Shown: piece by piece, positions 43,253 to 51,629 of the stretch
Numbering within the stretch: position 1 is the stretch's first letter
Layout: every line of letters begins with the position of its first letter
Source: Maribacter spongiicola
GTDB lineage: Bacteria > Bacteroidota > Bacteroidia > Flavobacteriales > Flavobacteriaceae
Direction: 5' to 3'
Length of the DNA: 64,000 nt
Assembly (NCBI RefSeq): GCF_004364165.1
Contig: NZ_SOAY01000010.1
Location: 1,391,098 to 1,455,097, forward strand
Notes under the pieces: model-generated
Told to the model about the DNA's origin: nothing
The model's database searches: none
What the model saw: only the letters and a program-made list of their open reading frames with translations
Made by a program: the position numbers and the translations under genes

Positions 43253-45052
43253 ATGAAATTTAAAATAGATATGCTCCAGAAAGTAATTCAACTATTCATT
43301 TTTCTGATTTTTTCTTTTGGGTTTTCAATGCAAAAAAAGCAACAGAAACCGCCTAACGTAATTCTAATTTTAGCTGATGATTTAGGAATTGGAGATTTAG
43401 GCTGCCAAGGTAACCCGTGGCTAAAAACACCAGAAATAGATGCTTTTTATAACGAAGCCATTCGCATGACCGATTTTCATGTAAGTGCATTATGCACGCC
43501 AACTAGAGCCGCGATAATGACTGGTCAGTTTCCTATAAATAATGGTGCATGGGCAACGTTTAAAGGTAGAGATGCCTTATCGGAAAATGCTATAACCATG
43601 GCAGATGTTTTTAAAGGAAATGGCTATAATACTGGTTTGTTCGGTAAATGGCATTTAGGCGATAACTTTCCGTCAAGACCTACAGATAGTGGTTTTGATA
43701 GGGTCGTACAACATTTAGGCGGGGGCGTAGGTGAATTATCAGATTATTGGGGCAATAGTTATTTTGATGATGTGTATTACGTAAATAACCAACCAAAACA
43801 ATTTGAAGGCTATTGTACTGATGTATGGTTTAAAGAAGCTACACGTTTTATTGATTTAAACAAAGAGGAACCATTTTTTGTTTACTTGCCATTAAATGCT
43901 CCGCATGACCCCTTAATTGTTGCTGAAAAATATGCCGCGCCTTATAAGAAATTAGAAGGTAAAGATATCATTAGTGCAAATCTTTATGGTATGATAGCCA
44001 ATATTGACGAAAATTTTGGCAAGTTTTATCAGTATTTGGAGAAGCAAAATTTGCTAGAAAATACCATTCTTATTTTTATGAGTGATAATGGTACTAGATT
44101 TGGTTACAGTAAAGATGGTAAATTAGGTTTTAATAAAGGGTTTAGAGGTATAAAAGGAGATGAAGAAGAAGGTGCCCATCGTGTGCCGTTTTTTATACGT
44201 TGGCCAAAAGGTAATATTCAAGGCGGTAAAGATATACCTAATCTCACGGCGCATGTAGATTTGATTCCAACCTTGGCATCGTTATGTAATTTAACGCTGC
44301 CTGAGCAAATGACTTTAGACGGAACTGATTTTTCTTCTGTCTTTTCTTCTAAAGAAACAGCCGTTCAAAATCGATCGATGTCTTTACACAATCGTCAAGA
44401 TTGGAGACCTCCTCATGATATAGCATCGACTTGTATTATTAAAAACCAATGGCGTCTAATTGATGGTAAAGAATTATATAATATTGATAAGGACCCAAAA
44501 CAAGAGATAAATTTAGCAGAAACATACCCCGAATTGGTGACTGAATTACTTCAGGAAAATACAATTTTTATTAATGCTGCAAAATTGTCTACTGCCTATA
44601 AAGAATTACCGGTAACCGTAGTTGGTAATAATGCTCAATTAGAGACCAAGCTTACCATACAACACGCTATCGGTGAAGATGTCGGTATTTGGAAATGTGA
44701 ACAAGTTGCCGATGGTATAAAAAACACTAATAATACCCACGCTTTACGTATTGCCCAAGAGGGAGAATATTTAATTTCTTTACGTAGATGGCCAAAAGAA
44801 TGTTCAGGTGCTATACGGGGTATTCCGAAAGAAAATCCTAAAAATTCATTTCAATATAAAAATATTAGTCCGACAAAAGCAAAAATTTCAATTGCAAATC
44901 AAATGCATGAAAAGCCGATTTTAGAGGGGGATGAAGAAGTAGTTTTTAAAGTACATTTACAAAAAGGGAAAACGTTTTTAGTTAATGATTTCATTGAAAA
45001 TGAAACAAACTACGGAGTCTACTATACCTACATTAATAAAGTAGCCGAATAA
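43253..45052 (+). CDS. Sulfatase with CTPTR active site and C-terminal beta domain
   Basis: A 599-residue sulfatase with an uncleaved or weakly predicted signal (hydrophobic 8-25, then MQKKQQ). Motifs are LADDLGIGDLGCQGNPWLKTP, ALCTPTRAAIMTG with Cys81 (Thr in place of Ser), GKWHLGDNFPSRPTDSGF, LPLNAPHDP, MSDNGTRFG and EEEGAHRVPFFIRWPKG. From about residue 470 an extra beta-rich domain follows (EDVGIWKCEQVADG, YLISLRRWPKE). The gene at 51630 has the same architecture and CxPTR motif, so the two are paralogues, probably with related but not equal targets. It is a single-gene unit under its own operator. The next gene, GH16 copy 3, converges on it. Confidence 0.93.
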   Translation: MKFKIDMLQKVIQLFIFLIFSFGFSMQKKQQKPPNVILILADDLGIGDLGCQGNPWLKTPEIDAFYNEAIRMTDFHVSALCTPTRAAIMTGQFPINNGAWATFKGRDALSENAITMADVFKGNGYNTGLFGKWHLGDNFPSRPTDSGFDRVVQHLGGGVGELSDYWGNSYFDDVYYVNNQPKQFEGYCTDVWFKEATRFIDLNKEEPFFVYLPLNAPHDPLIVAEKYAAPYKKLEGKDIISANLYGMIANIDENFGKFYQYLEKQNLLENTILIFMSDNGTRFGYSKDGKLGFNKGFRGIKGDEEEGAHRVPFFIRWPKGNIQGGKDIPNLTAHVDLIPTLASLCNLTLPEQMTLDGTDFSSVFSSKETAVQNRSMSLHNRQDWRPPHDIASTCIIKNQWRLIDGKELYNIDKDPKQEINLAETYPELVTELLQENTIFINAAKLSTAYKELPVTVVGNNAQLETKLTIQHAIGEDVGIWKCEQVADGIKNTNNTHALRIAQEGEYLISLRRWPKECSGAIRGIPKENPKNSFQYKNISPTKAKISIANQMHEKPILEGDEEVVFKVHLQKGKTFLVNDFIENETNYGVYYTYINKVAE

Positions 45053-45125
45053 GTTATCTAATACATTTAGAAAACGAATATAGCATACTTAATTTTTTCG
45101 CTTGTCATCTTTCGCAAACGCTAAA

Positions 45126-46181
45126 TTAAATGTCTTCAAGTTTCCAAACCCTAACCCAATCAAATTTTGTGTAACGCTCTTCTAAAGGTTGTTCAAAACC
45201 CATTTCTTGCGCTGTAGTTTCTTCGATCCAATCATAGAAATTACTTGACATAATTAACCTTAGTGCTCCATTGAAAGGAATGACAGGCGTAACAGACTCT
45301 TCTAAGGCTCCATCAATATAAAAATCAACTTTACTGCCGTCTGCGTACCAATAGGCAGCGTAAATATGAAACTCTTCAGAATTGTTTTTTTCAAAATTAC
45401 TTTTACCTCCTTTTGTCTGTCTTGCTCCAATATTGTTACAAGGGCTATTATGTCTATGGGTATTGTAATGAAATATTTTATCCCAATCAGAGGTTACTGC
45501 CCAATCATCGTTTGTCCAATCATCACCTAATTCACCAGTAAAAACACCTACACATTCTTGTATGTCTATCTCAAGATTTTCACCATCATTAAAGTTTTCT
45601 GTACATGGTTTGGTTTCAGATTTTAACCAAAATGCAGCAGACATCGCCGTTTTACTAGCTTTCATACGTGCTTCAATATAATAGCCCGGCTCTGCTAAGG
45701 TTTTACCATAAATATATGCTCCGCCATACCTGCGTTCTGAGGGTTCGTTGGTATTGTCTTTAGGTGAATATTTTGGGCTATCAAATTTCTCTCCTTTTAT
45801 TCTTAAATAACCATCGCCCGTGCTAACATTATCGGCTTCAAAAAGAGATCTGCCTGATCCGTACCAACCTCGATCTTGACCGTTCCAAATAAATTCTGGA
45901 GTCGGGTTCCATTTATCGGCGTCTAATTCGTTACTATCGAATTCATCAGAAAGTCCATCAACTTTGACCCATTTTTTATCTTCTGGTTTTGGATCTTGGT
46001 TTTCTGTAAAAGTTGGTTTCGGAGTACTATCTGGTTCTATTTCTTCAACCGGAGCCTCAATTTCTTCTTCTTGCGTTACTTCGATTTCTTCAATAACTGC
46101 ATTATCAATGGAATCAGAACTACTGCAAGCAAAAATGAGAATCGTAAAAAATAGGGATAGTACTTTTATAGTTTCGGACAT
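45126..46181 (-). CDS. GH16 endo-galactanase-like lipoprotein (copy 3)
   Basis: A 351-residue lipoprotein (lipobox FACS, Cys19). A very acidic linker (about 28-55, VTQEEEIEAPVEEIEPD) separates the membrane anchor from the GH16 domain, a common surface-display arrangement. The catalytic strand is EIDIQEC (Glu204, Asp206, Glu209). Other motifs are SGRSLFEADNVSTGDGYLRIKG and DWIEETTAQEMGFEQP near the end. It is about 35 residues longer inside the domain than copy 2 because of extra loops before the catalytic strand, which likely shape the cleft. The promoter operator (46197-46262) has its -7 box just 15 bp before the ATG. Confidence 0.92.
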   Translation of the reverse strand: MSETIKVLSLFFTILIFACSSSDSIDNAVIEEIEVTQEEEIEAPVEEIEPDSTPKPTFTENQDPKPEDKKWVKVDGLSDEFDSNELDADKWNPTPEFIWNGQDRGWYGSGRSLFEADNVSTGDGYLRIKGEKFDSPKYSPKDNTNEPSERRYGGAYIYGKTLAEPGYYIEARMKASKTAMSAAFWLKSETKPCTENFNDGENLEIDIQECVGVFTGELGDDWTNDDWAVTSDWDKIFHYNTHRHNSPCNNIGARQTKGGKSNFEKNNSEEFHIYAAYWYADGSKVDFYIDGALEESVTPVIPFNGALRLIMSSNFYDWIEETTAQEMGFEQPLEERYTKFDWVRVWKLEDI

Positions 46182-46196
46182 AATCTGATTTTTTTA

Positions 46197-46262
46197 TAAA
46201 ATTAATCTGAATAGATTTTGGTTCAACCATTATATGTTCAGAAGTATAACACATATGGTTTT
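46197..46262 (-). promoter_or_regulatory. AraC-type tandem operator plus -7 box of GH16 copy 3
   Basis: On the minus strand the half-sites are AAACCATATGTGTTATAC (anchor 46258-46255) and TGAACATATAATGG (anchor 46237-46234), exactly 21 bp apart. The -7 box TAATTTTA lies at 46204-46197. The region also contains an overlapping inverted arrangement of the same sequence (AACCAT...ATGGTT). Confidence 0.85.
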
Positions 46263-46365
46263 TAAAACATTCGTTATACTTTTATAAAGTACTTTCTTTG
46301 AAGTAAAATAACTCCAATGACATTTGAGCAAATGATTAGTTTATAGCTATTGTTCGGTATATGCC

Positions 46366-48015
46366 TTAATGTTTTGCATTTGGGTAAGCATCATTGGTGT
46401 ATCTTAAAACCTGTGGTTTGCCGCTACCTCTAGCTGCAGTAATTTCTGTTTTCCATTGGGCTTTCAGATTTTCTAGAATTTTAGAATGTTCAGGTCTGTC
46501 GGCTAAGTTATGAAGTTCGTTAGAATCTTCTTTTAGGTTATACAATTCTTCATAAACAGGTTGTTCTCCATGTAAAGGAGCATCAATGTAATCTCGATAA
46601 ATGGCAATTTGCGGGTCGTGCATATTATAGAGCATTTCATTGACAGGTATACCTATTTCTTTAGCATATTTAATTTCTTTTGAAGCAGAGAAATTATTGT
46701 TCTTGTAATATCTAATATATTTCCATTCTTTATTCTGAACCGATTCACACCTAGGGTTTCCAAAATGTGTAGACCATAAGTTTTCGGTAAATACATAATC
46801 TCGAACTTCAATTTTTGAACCTTTAATTAAACTAGAGATATCTGCACCTTGAAAGGTTTCTGGAGCTTTAATATCTGCATAGGCAAGCATTGTTGGTGCT
46901 ATATCAATAGTTTGCACTAAGGCATCGCTTTTTAGACCTCTTTGTTTTCTAGTTGCATTGGGATCAAAAACAATTATAGGTACATGTGTAGTTTGCTCAT
47001 AACAAAGCGCCTTACCGCCTAAACCTTGTTCACCACCAAATAAGCCATGGTCCGAAGTGAAAATGATAATGGTATTTTTATCAAGTTTCAGTTCTTTAAG
47101 TTTATCTCTAAGATTGCCCACTAATCTATCTATGCCCGTCATGGCCTCTAATTCTCTTATGTAACGTTCCTTCTTATCCTTAGGATTATCTACATAATTA
47201 TATCCTTCTTGCCTGTCTTCAGTTTTAAGAAGATCTGCAGGCAGTTTAGGTGTTTTTATATCTGCCTTTGCAATGTAATTTTCAGGAAGAGGAAGGTCAA
47301 TGTCACGATACATGGTTTTGTAAATAGTATCATCAGTTTCTTTTAATTTCATAGAACGGGTACCGGCGCCATGGGGTAAATTAAAATTGATAGAAAGCAT
47401 AAATGGTTTTTTCTTAGGTCTGTTTTCTAAAAAATGAACGGCACCTTTTAATTTTCTGGCATTTATATCTAAAAATTCATTTACACCTTCATTAATAATT
47501 TCAGGTTGCGTAAATGCTATGGCATCATTAAAAATAGAATGATTGTCTTTCGGATAGAAACCTAAATGGCCATGCCCCGCATACCAATAATCAAAACTCT
47601 TTTCCATCAGTCCGCTGTCATACCCACCATTACCAATAGGCGCATGATTTTTACCTACCCAGCCGGTATAATAGCCATTATCGCGCATTATAACAGGATA
47701 AGAGTTTGCCCAAGCAGTATCTGAAACACTTGTGCCAGAATTGAAATTTACACCGTGCTTGCGTTCGTATTGACTTAATAAAATAGATATTCTACTTGGT
47801 GTACAAATGGCACTGGTAACATGTGCGTTTGTAAACAGTATGCCTTCTTGTGCAATGTTATCAATATTAGGGGTCTGAACAATTGGGTTACCTGTGCAAC
47901 CTAACAGGTCATACGACTGGTCATCGGTTAAAATGAAAACAATATTAGGTCGGTCTTGCGCCTTAACTATGGTAGCTAATAGGAAAAGGAACAGAAACGT
48001 TTTTTTCATTTTCAT
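46366..48015 (-). CDS. Formylglycine-dependent sulfatase, secreted
   Basis: A 549-residue sulfatase (signal ends IVKAQ). Motifs are LTDDQSYDLLGCTGNP, SAICTPSRISILLSQYERKHG with Cys71, VGKNHAPIG (GKNH in place of GKWH), SINFNLPHGAG and TSDHGLFGGEQGLGGKALCYE. The RKHGVNF after the active site and the GKNHAPIG variant mark it as a distinct subtype from the other nine. It ends with ELYNLKEDSNELHNLADRPE. Upstream there is a 13-bp inverted repeat (48046-48078) closing the previous operon and almost no room for a promoter, so its expression source is unclear. The shared operator is not visible before it. Confidence 0.92.
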   Translation of the reverse strand: MKMKKTFLFLFLLATIVKAQDRPNIVFILTDDQSYDLLGCTGNPIVQTPNIDNIAQEGILFTNAHVTSAICTPSRISILLSQYERKHGVNFNSGTSVSDTAWANSYPVIMRDNGYYTGWVGKNHAPIGNGGYDSGLMEKSFDYWYAGHGHLGFYPKDNHSIFNDAIAFTQPEIINEGVNEFLDINARKLKGAVHFLENRPKKKPFMLSINFNLPHGAGTRSMKLKETDDTIYKTMYRDIDLPLPENYIAKADIKTPKLPADLLKTEDRQEGYNYVDNPKDKKERYIRELEAMTGIDRLVGNLRDKLKELKLDKNTIIIFTSDHGLFGGEQGLGGKALCYEQTTHVPIIVFDPNATRKQRGLKSDALVQTIDIAPTMLAYADIKAPETFQGADISSLIKGSKIEVRDYVFTENLWSTHFGNPRCESVQNKEWKYIRYYKNNNFSASKEIKYAKEIGIPVNEMLYNMHDPQIAIYRDYIDAPLHGEQPVYEELYNLKEDSNELHNLADRPEHSKILENLKAQWKTEITAARGSGKPQVLRYTNDAYPNAKH

Positions 48016-48045
48016 TTTTTTGTAGGATGATTATTACATAAGGTA

Positions 48046-48078
48046 TTGGTTAAGTAATTTTGAAGATTACTTAACCAA
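48046..48078 (-). terminator. Perfect 13-bp inverted repeat, likely terminator of the SDR operon
   Basis: Arms TTGGTTAAGTAAT (48046-48058) and ATTACTTAACCAA (48066-48078) enclose a seven-base loop, 12 bp after the SDR stop on the minus strand. There is no long T tract, so it may be a weak terminator or an mRNA processing/stability hairpin. Confidence 0.55.
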
Positions 48079-48089
48079 TTGCAATTATT

Positions 48090-48809
48090 TTAAGGATTCG
48101 TAGACCATAAAGATGCACTTTTTAGCATTGCTCTTCTCGGTAATTTTAAACCGCCAAGAATCAATTCAGCAAAATCTTCGGGTTGTAAAACGCTATCTTC
48201 TGAACCCTTTTCTGCAATACCTGCTTCAATTGACATATCAGATTCTATGGTGCTTGGGGTTAATGTAACAACCCTAATATTGTTTTTACGTACTTCTTTC
48301 ATCAATGATTCAGACATGCCAATAACTGCAAATTTTGATGCTGAATAGGCTGATGTAGTTGCATTTCCGGTTAATCCTGCTGTAGAAGACACATTAATAA
48401 TATCGCCTTCATTTTTAGCAATTAAATACGGCAAAACTTCTTTAGTCACATAATACATACCCATAAGATTGGTCTGTATAATTTGAGACCATTGGTCAAC
48501 CGGCATCTCATTAAATGATCCAAAGCCCCCTATACCTGCGTTATTAACCAAAATATCGACACCTCCTAATGTGTTTATGAGGTTTTTAATACTTGTTTTA
48601 ACATCCTCATAATTGCTTACATCGAATACCGCATAAGTAGCGCTAACACCCAGAGCTTCTATTTCTGAAACGGTTTCTTTTAATGTACTTTCTGTTCTGC
48701 CAGTAATGGCTACATCAATACCTTCTTTGGCAAATGCTATTGCCGTCGCTTTACCAAGACCTCTACCACCACCTGTAATGATGGCTTTTTTATTTTTTAA
48801 GTTTTCCAT
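48090..48809 (-). CDS. Short-chain dehydrogenase/reductase (SDR), FabG-like
   Basis: The start is set at the ATG at 48809 (239 residues), 13 bp after the previous stop; the longer frame overlaps that gene. Classical SDR motifs: cofactor loop TGGGRGLGKA, NNAG (INNTL..VDILVNNAGIGG), catalytic Ser in NVSSTAGL and YSASK (Tyr-x-x-x-Lys). It is a cytoplasmic NAD(P)-dependent reductase of broad type, closest in motifs to 3-ketoacyl-ACP reductase-like proteins. It is last in a three-gene operon with a beta-propeller/Dabb protein and an HbpS-like protein under a Crp/Fnr-type palindrome. The substrate is unknown. It does not look like part of the galactan pathway. Confidence 0.9.
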   Translation of the reverse strand: MENLKNKKAIITGGGRGLGKATAIAFAKEGIDVAITGRTESTLKETVSEIEALGVSATYAVFDVSNYEDVKTSIKNLINTLGGVDILVNNAGIGGFGSFNEMPVDQWSQIIQTNLMGMYYVTKEVLPYLIAKNEGDIINVSSTAGLTGNATTSAYSASKFAVIGMSESLMKEVRKNNIRVVTLTPSTIESDMSIEAGIAEKGSEDSVLQPEDFAELILGGLKLPRRAMLKSASLWSTNP

Positions 48810-48822
48810 TTCTCTTTCAAAA

Positions 48823-50349
48823 TTAATTTGTTGTTGTCCAATAATCCATAATAAAAGCACCACCTATTATTGGACCTACCTTTTTAACTAAGTCTAAATG
48901 TGCTTTGTGAAATAGATATATTTCTCTAGCATGTTCATCATTAAAGGTGATTGTAAACGTATGTGTAAAACCATTACTGGCACCTTCTTCACTGTCATTA
49001 ACACCCCATTCGATGTTGGCTATTTCTGGTATTTCATTCTGTAACTGTAAAAAGGTTTCAACCGCTTCGTCAACTTGAGCTTCGGTAGCTTCTTCTTTAT
49101 ATTTAAGATTTACGATATGTCTCAAAACCTTGCCTTCTCTATTAATTTTCGGTGAAATTTTATAAGAGACTATTTTTCCTAAATCAAAACGAAAAGAACC
49201 GGCAATTAAAAAGTTGTCATCTCCAATTTTATGAGAGCGTAACCCGTAATAAATCGAATATCCTGTTTCTAAATAATTGATAGGACTAAGAACGCCAGCT
49301 TCGTTTAATTTTAATAATTGAATACTCGCATCGTCTCTTGTGCCAACTGCTAAAACAGCTTCGTTATTATCGGTTGAAACAATTTCTATTCTAGTTTGGC
49401 CTTGTAATTTGGTGGTTTCATCATCCTTAAGAACAAAATGTGGTACTAAAGCTCCTTTTTTATTCACTTTAAATACGCTTACACCATCCCCATGATAAAC
49501 AAAGTCTGTTTTTTTAATAAAGCCATTTCGTTCGTAATATTTGTGATGTCTATGACCTACAATTATATATTTATTATCGCCTAGGGTTACCCCTGTTACT
49601 GGGTAAGCTCCTGTTAAATATCTATCTGTATTATTATCGCTAATATTATTTATATTCTTGAAAGTTCCGTCATCATAGACTCTGAAACTACTTACGCCAT
49701 TGTCTTGAAAACCTCCTGTGTATAAAAAGGTTTTACCCTTTATTTTGTGTATGAACATGCCAATAATTCCATCAGTGTGTATGGTTTCATCATCTTTCAT
49801 AGATTGCACATGCGTTAGTTTTCCATCGTTCTGTATTTTGAAACTACTCAAGCCAGGTGTTTCTTCTAAGCCACCAATAAAAAGATATGATGCATTTTTC
49901 ATATGTATTACTTGTAAGGTAATTGCAATGCCCAAATAGGTATCATCGGTATCTTCAACGAGAGAAACACGGTCTAAAGATCCGTTGTCTAAAATTTTAA
50001 AGGTTTCTATAACATTACCATGTTTGTTTGCCACAAAAAGGAAGTCCGTTCCATTAATGTTATCGGCAACCATACCTCTTGCTGGTCCTGTTTGCATATG
50101 CAATTCGTGATTGCTAATTGGTGTAAGTATACCGTCTTCATTTAAACTATATACATCTACATTACCTACGCCACCAGCATAAACAAGATGAATTCCGTTT
50201 TTTTCGTAGCTAGTCACCGAAACTGTGTTTTTTCCGGTGATGCTTTTGAAGTCTTTTCTAACGAGCATTATATCATCTGAAACTTGAGCAAGGTTTAATT
50301 GCGAAAATGCCATGATGATGATTAGTGCAAAATATTTTATTATTTTCAT
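48823..50349 (-). CDS. Exported beta-propeller protein fused to a Dabb (stress-responsive A/B barrel) domain
   Basis: A 508-residue exported protein (signal ends LNLAQ). Residues about 30-390 form a seven-bladed lactonase-like propeller (HLVYAGGVGNVDVYSLNEDG, FLFVANKHGNVIETFKI, SSYLFIGGLEETPGLSSFKI). The last 110 residues are a Dabb ferredoxin-like domain (LRHIVNLKYKEEATEAQVDE, then HTFTITFNDEHAREIYLFHKAH). This fusion is unusual, and I know of no assigned reaction. The N-terminal half resembles 6-phosphogluconolactonase-type propellers but lacks an obvious catalytic set. It lies 22 bp after the HbpS-like gene and 13 bp before the SDR. Confidence 0.85.
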   Translation of the reverse strand: MKIIKYFALIIIMAFSQLNLAQVSDDIMLVRKDFKSITGKNTVSVTSYEKNGIHLVYAGGVGNVDVYSLNEDGILTPISNHELHMQTGPARGMVADNINGTDFLFVANKHGNVIETFKILDNGSLDRVSLVEDTDDTYLGIAITLQVIHMKNASYLFIGGLEETPGLSSFKIQNDGKLTHVQSMKDDETIHTDGIIGMFIHKIKGKTFLYTGGFQDNGVSSFRVYDDGTFKNINNISDNNTDRYLTGAYPVTGVTLGDNKYIIVGHRHHKYYERNGFIKKTDFVYHGDGVSVFKVNKKGALVPHFVLKDDETTKLQGQTRIEIVSTDNNEAVLAVGTRDDASIQLLKLNEAGVLSPINYLETGYSIYYGLRSHKIGDDNFLIAGSFRFDLGKIVSYKISPKINREGKVLRHIVNLKYKEEATEAQVDEAVETFLQLQNEIPEIANIEWGVNDSEEGASNGFTHTFTITFNDEHAREIYLFHKAHLDLVKKVGPIIGGAFIMDYWTTTN

Positions 50350-50371
50350 AATTGAGGTTCTTTGTGAATAA

Positions 50372-50860
50372 TTAGTCTACTATTGATTTTGCTCCTGCTG
50401 TAGCTATTGCTCTATCTTGTTCTATTGTTCCGCCGCTTACACCGATGGCTCCAATAATTTTACCGTCTTTATTTTTAATAGGTAAGCCGCCAGGAAAAGT
50501 CATTAGACCACCATTAGAATGCTCAATATTGTAAATAATACCACCTGGTTGGGTTAATTCGCCCAATTCACCTGTGTCAATATCAAAATATCTTGCTGTC
50601 TTTGCTTTTTTTATAGCTACGTCTATACTGCCTAAAAATGACTCATCCATTCGAATGAATGCTTTTAAATTTGCACCTGCATCGACCACTGCAATGTTTA
50701 CCAGTACATTTGAATCTTCAGCATTTTTCTTTGCGGCTAAAAGAATTTCAAAGGCTTCATCGTGCGAAATGTCATTTGTAATTTGAGCATAAGTTGTAGT
50801 TGACATAGTTGTTAATGCCAGTGCGATAACCCAAACTTTAATTTGCTTAAATAAGTTCAT
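50372..50860 (-). CDS. HbpS/GlcG-family exported protein
   Basis: A 162-residue protein with a signal peptide (ends TTYAQ). The HbpS/GlcG (DUF336, heme-degrading/binding-like) fold is shown by VNIAVVDAGANLKAFIRMDESFLGSIDVAIKKAKTA and PGGLPIKNKDGKIIGAIGVSGGT near the C terminus. Family members bind heme or small aldehydes/acids and are linked to oxidative stress in some bacteria. It opens a three-gene operon, directly behind an 18-bp TGTTGAAC/GTTCAACA palindrome and an AATATTTG -7 box, with a Crp/Fnr regulator gene just upstream. The role is inferred; the family call is firm. Confidence 0.9.
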   Translation of the reverse strand: MNLFKQIKVWVIALALTTMSTTTYAQITNDISHDEAFEILLAAKKNAEDSNVLVNIAVVDAGANLKAFIRMDESFLGSIDVAIKKAKTARYFDIDTGELGELTQPGGIIYNIEHSNGGLMTFPGGLPIKNKDGKIIGAIGVSGGTIEQDRAIATAGAKSIVD

Positions 50861-50884
50861 AATTACGTTTATTAGTTAAGCTTA

Positions 50885-50930
50885 CAAATATTGGAAATCA
50901 CTTCTAAAAAATTGTTGAACAAGTTCAACA
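50885..50930 (-). promoter_or_regulatory. Crp/Fnr-type palindromic operator and -7 box of the HbpS-like operon
   Basis: TGTTGAAC-AA-GTTCAACA (50913-50930) is a perfect 8-bp inverted repeat with a 2-bp spacer. The core TTGAAC/GTTCAA resembles Fnr/Crp half-sites. A -7-like AATATTTG lies at 50892-50885 on the minus strand, 20 bp downstream, so the operator would cover about -35 to -50. The Crp-family gene ends 10 bp upstream of the palindrome. Confidence 0.65.
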
Positions 50931-50939
50931 CGATTATGA

Positions 50940-51521
50940 TTATTGAATTTTATCTTGTTTTTTTATTTTACTCAAAAACTCATGCGTAATGCCTAAATAA
51001 CTTGCCATTTGTCTATCCGTAAGTTTCAAAACAATTTCAGGATAACGTGTCGTAAAATAATAATAGCGCTCTTTTGCTGTTAAGCTGTTGTTTCTAACCA
51101 CTCTTCGCTGCCAAGCCACAATTGATTTTTGGAACATGATTCGAAAAAATTTCTCAGCAATAGGTAATTCATTATAAAGGGTAGTTTTGTCTTCTTGAGA
51201 GATGATCAAAATCTTGCTGTCTTCTAAAGCTTGAATATTTAAATCTGATGGTTTGTGGTTCATAAAACTATCTATATCCATCAGCCACCAATCTTTAGCG
51301 GCAAAGTATAATGTATTTTCATTCCCTTTTTTATCTAATGAAAAAACTCTAAAACACCCTTCAGTTACAAACGCTTCAAATTTGCAAAACTCGCCTTGCT
51401 TGAGTAAAAATTCTCTTTTTGAAATAGTTTTGGCACTAAAAAAACTACAAAATTTTTCAGCTTCGGCAATCGACACTGCTCTATTTTTAGTAATATTTTC
51501 AATTAATAAATCGTAAATCAT
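50940..51521 (-). CDS. Crp/Fnr-family transcriptional regulator
   Basis: A 193-residue cytoplasmic regulator. The cyclic-nucleotide-binding-like jelly roll spans about 25-120 (SKREFLLKQGEFCKFEAFVTEGCFRVF, ENTLYFAAKDWW). The C-terminal helical region (LTDRQMASYLGITHEFLSKIKKQ) holds the helix-turn-helix that recognises DNA, shorter than in E. coli Crp. This subgroup is typical of Bacteroidota. A 10-bp palindrome TACACGTGTA (51535-51544) lies just before its ATG and may be an autoregulatory or sigma-related site. It probably controls the HbpS-like operon through the palindrome at 50913-50930. The ligand is unknown. Confidence 0.92.
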   Translation of the reverse strand: MIYDLLIENITKNRAVSIAEAEKFCSFFSAKTISKREFLLKQGEFCKFEAFVTEGCFRVFSLDKKGNENTLYFAAKDWWLMDIDSFMNHKPSDLNIQALEDSKILIISQEDKTTLYNELPIAEKFFRIMFQKSIVAWQRRVVRNNSLTAKERYYYFTTRYPEIVLKLTDRQMASYLGITHEFLSKIKKQDKIQ

Positions 51522-51629
51522 ATTGTATTCTAATTACACGTGTAGTACAATAATTATCTAATGTAATAGTACTATTATAAGCTTTATGCGTGTTAAATAA
51601 TTGGTGCAATAGTATGTATCATTCTCAAT

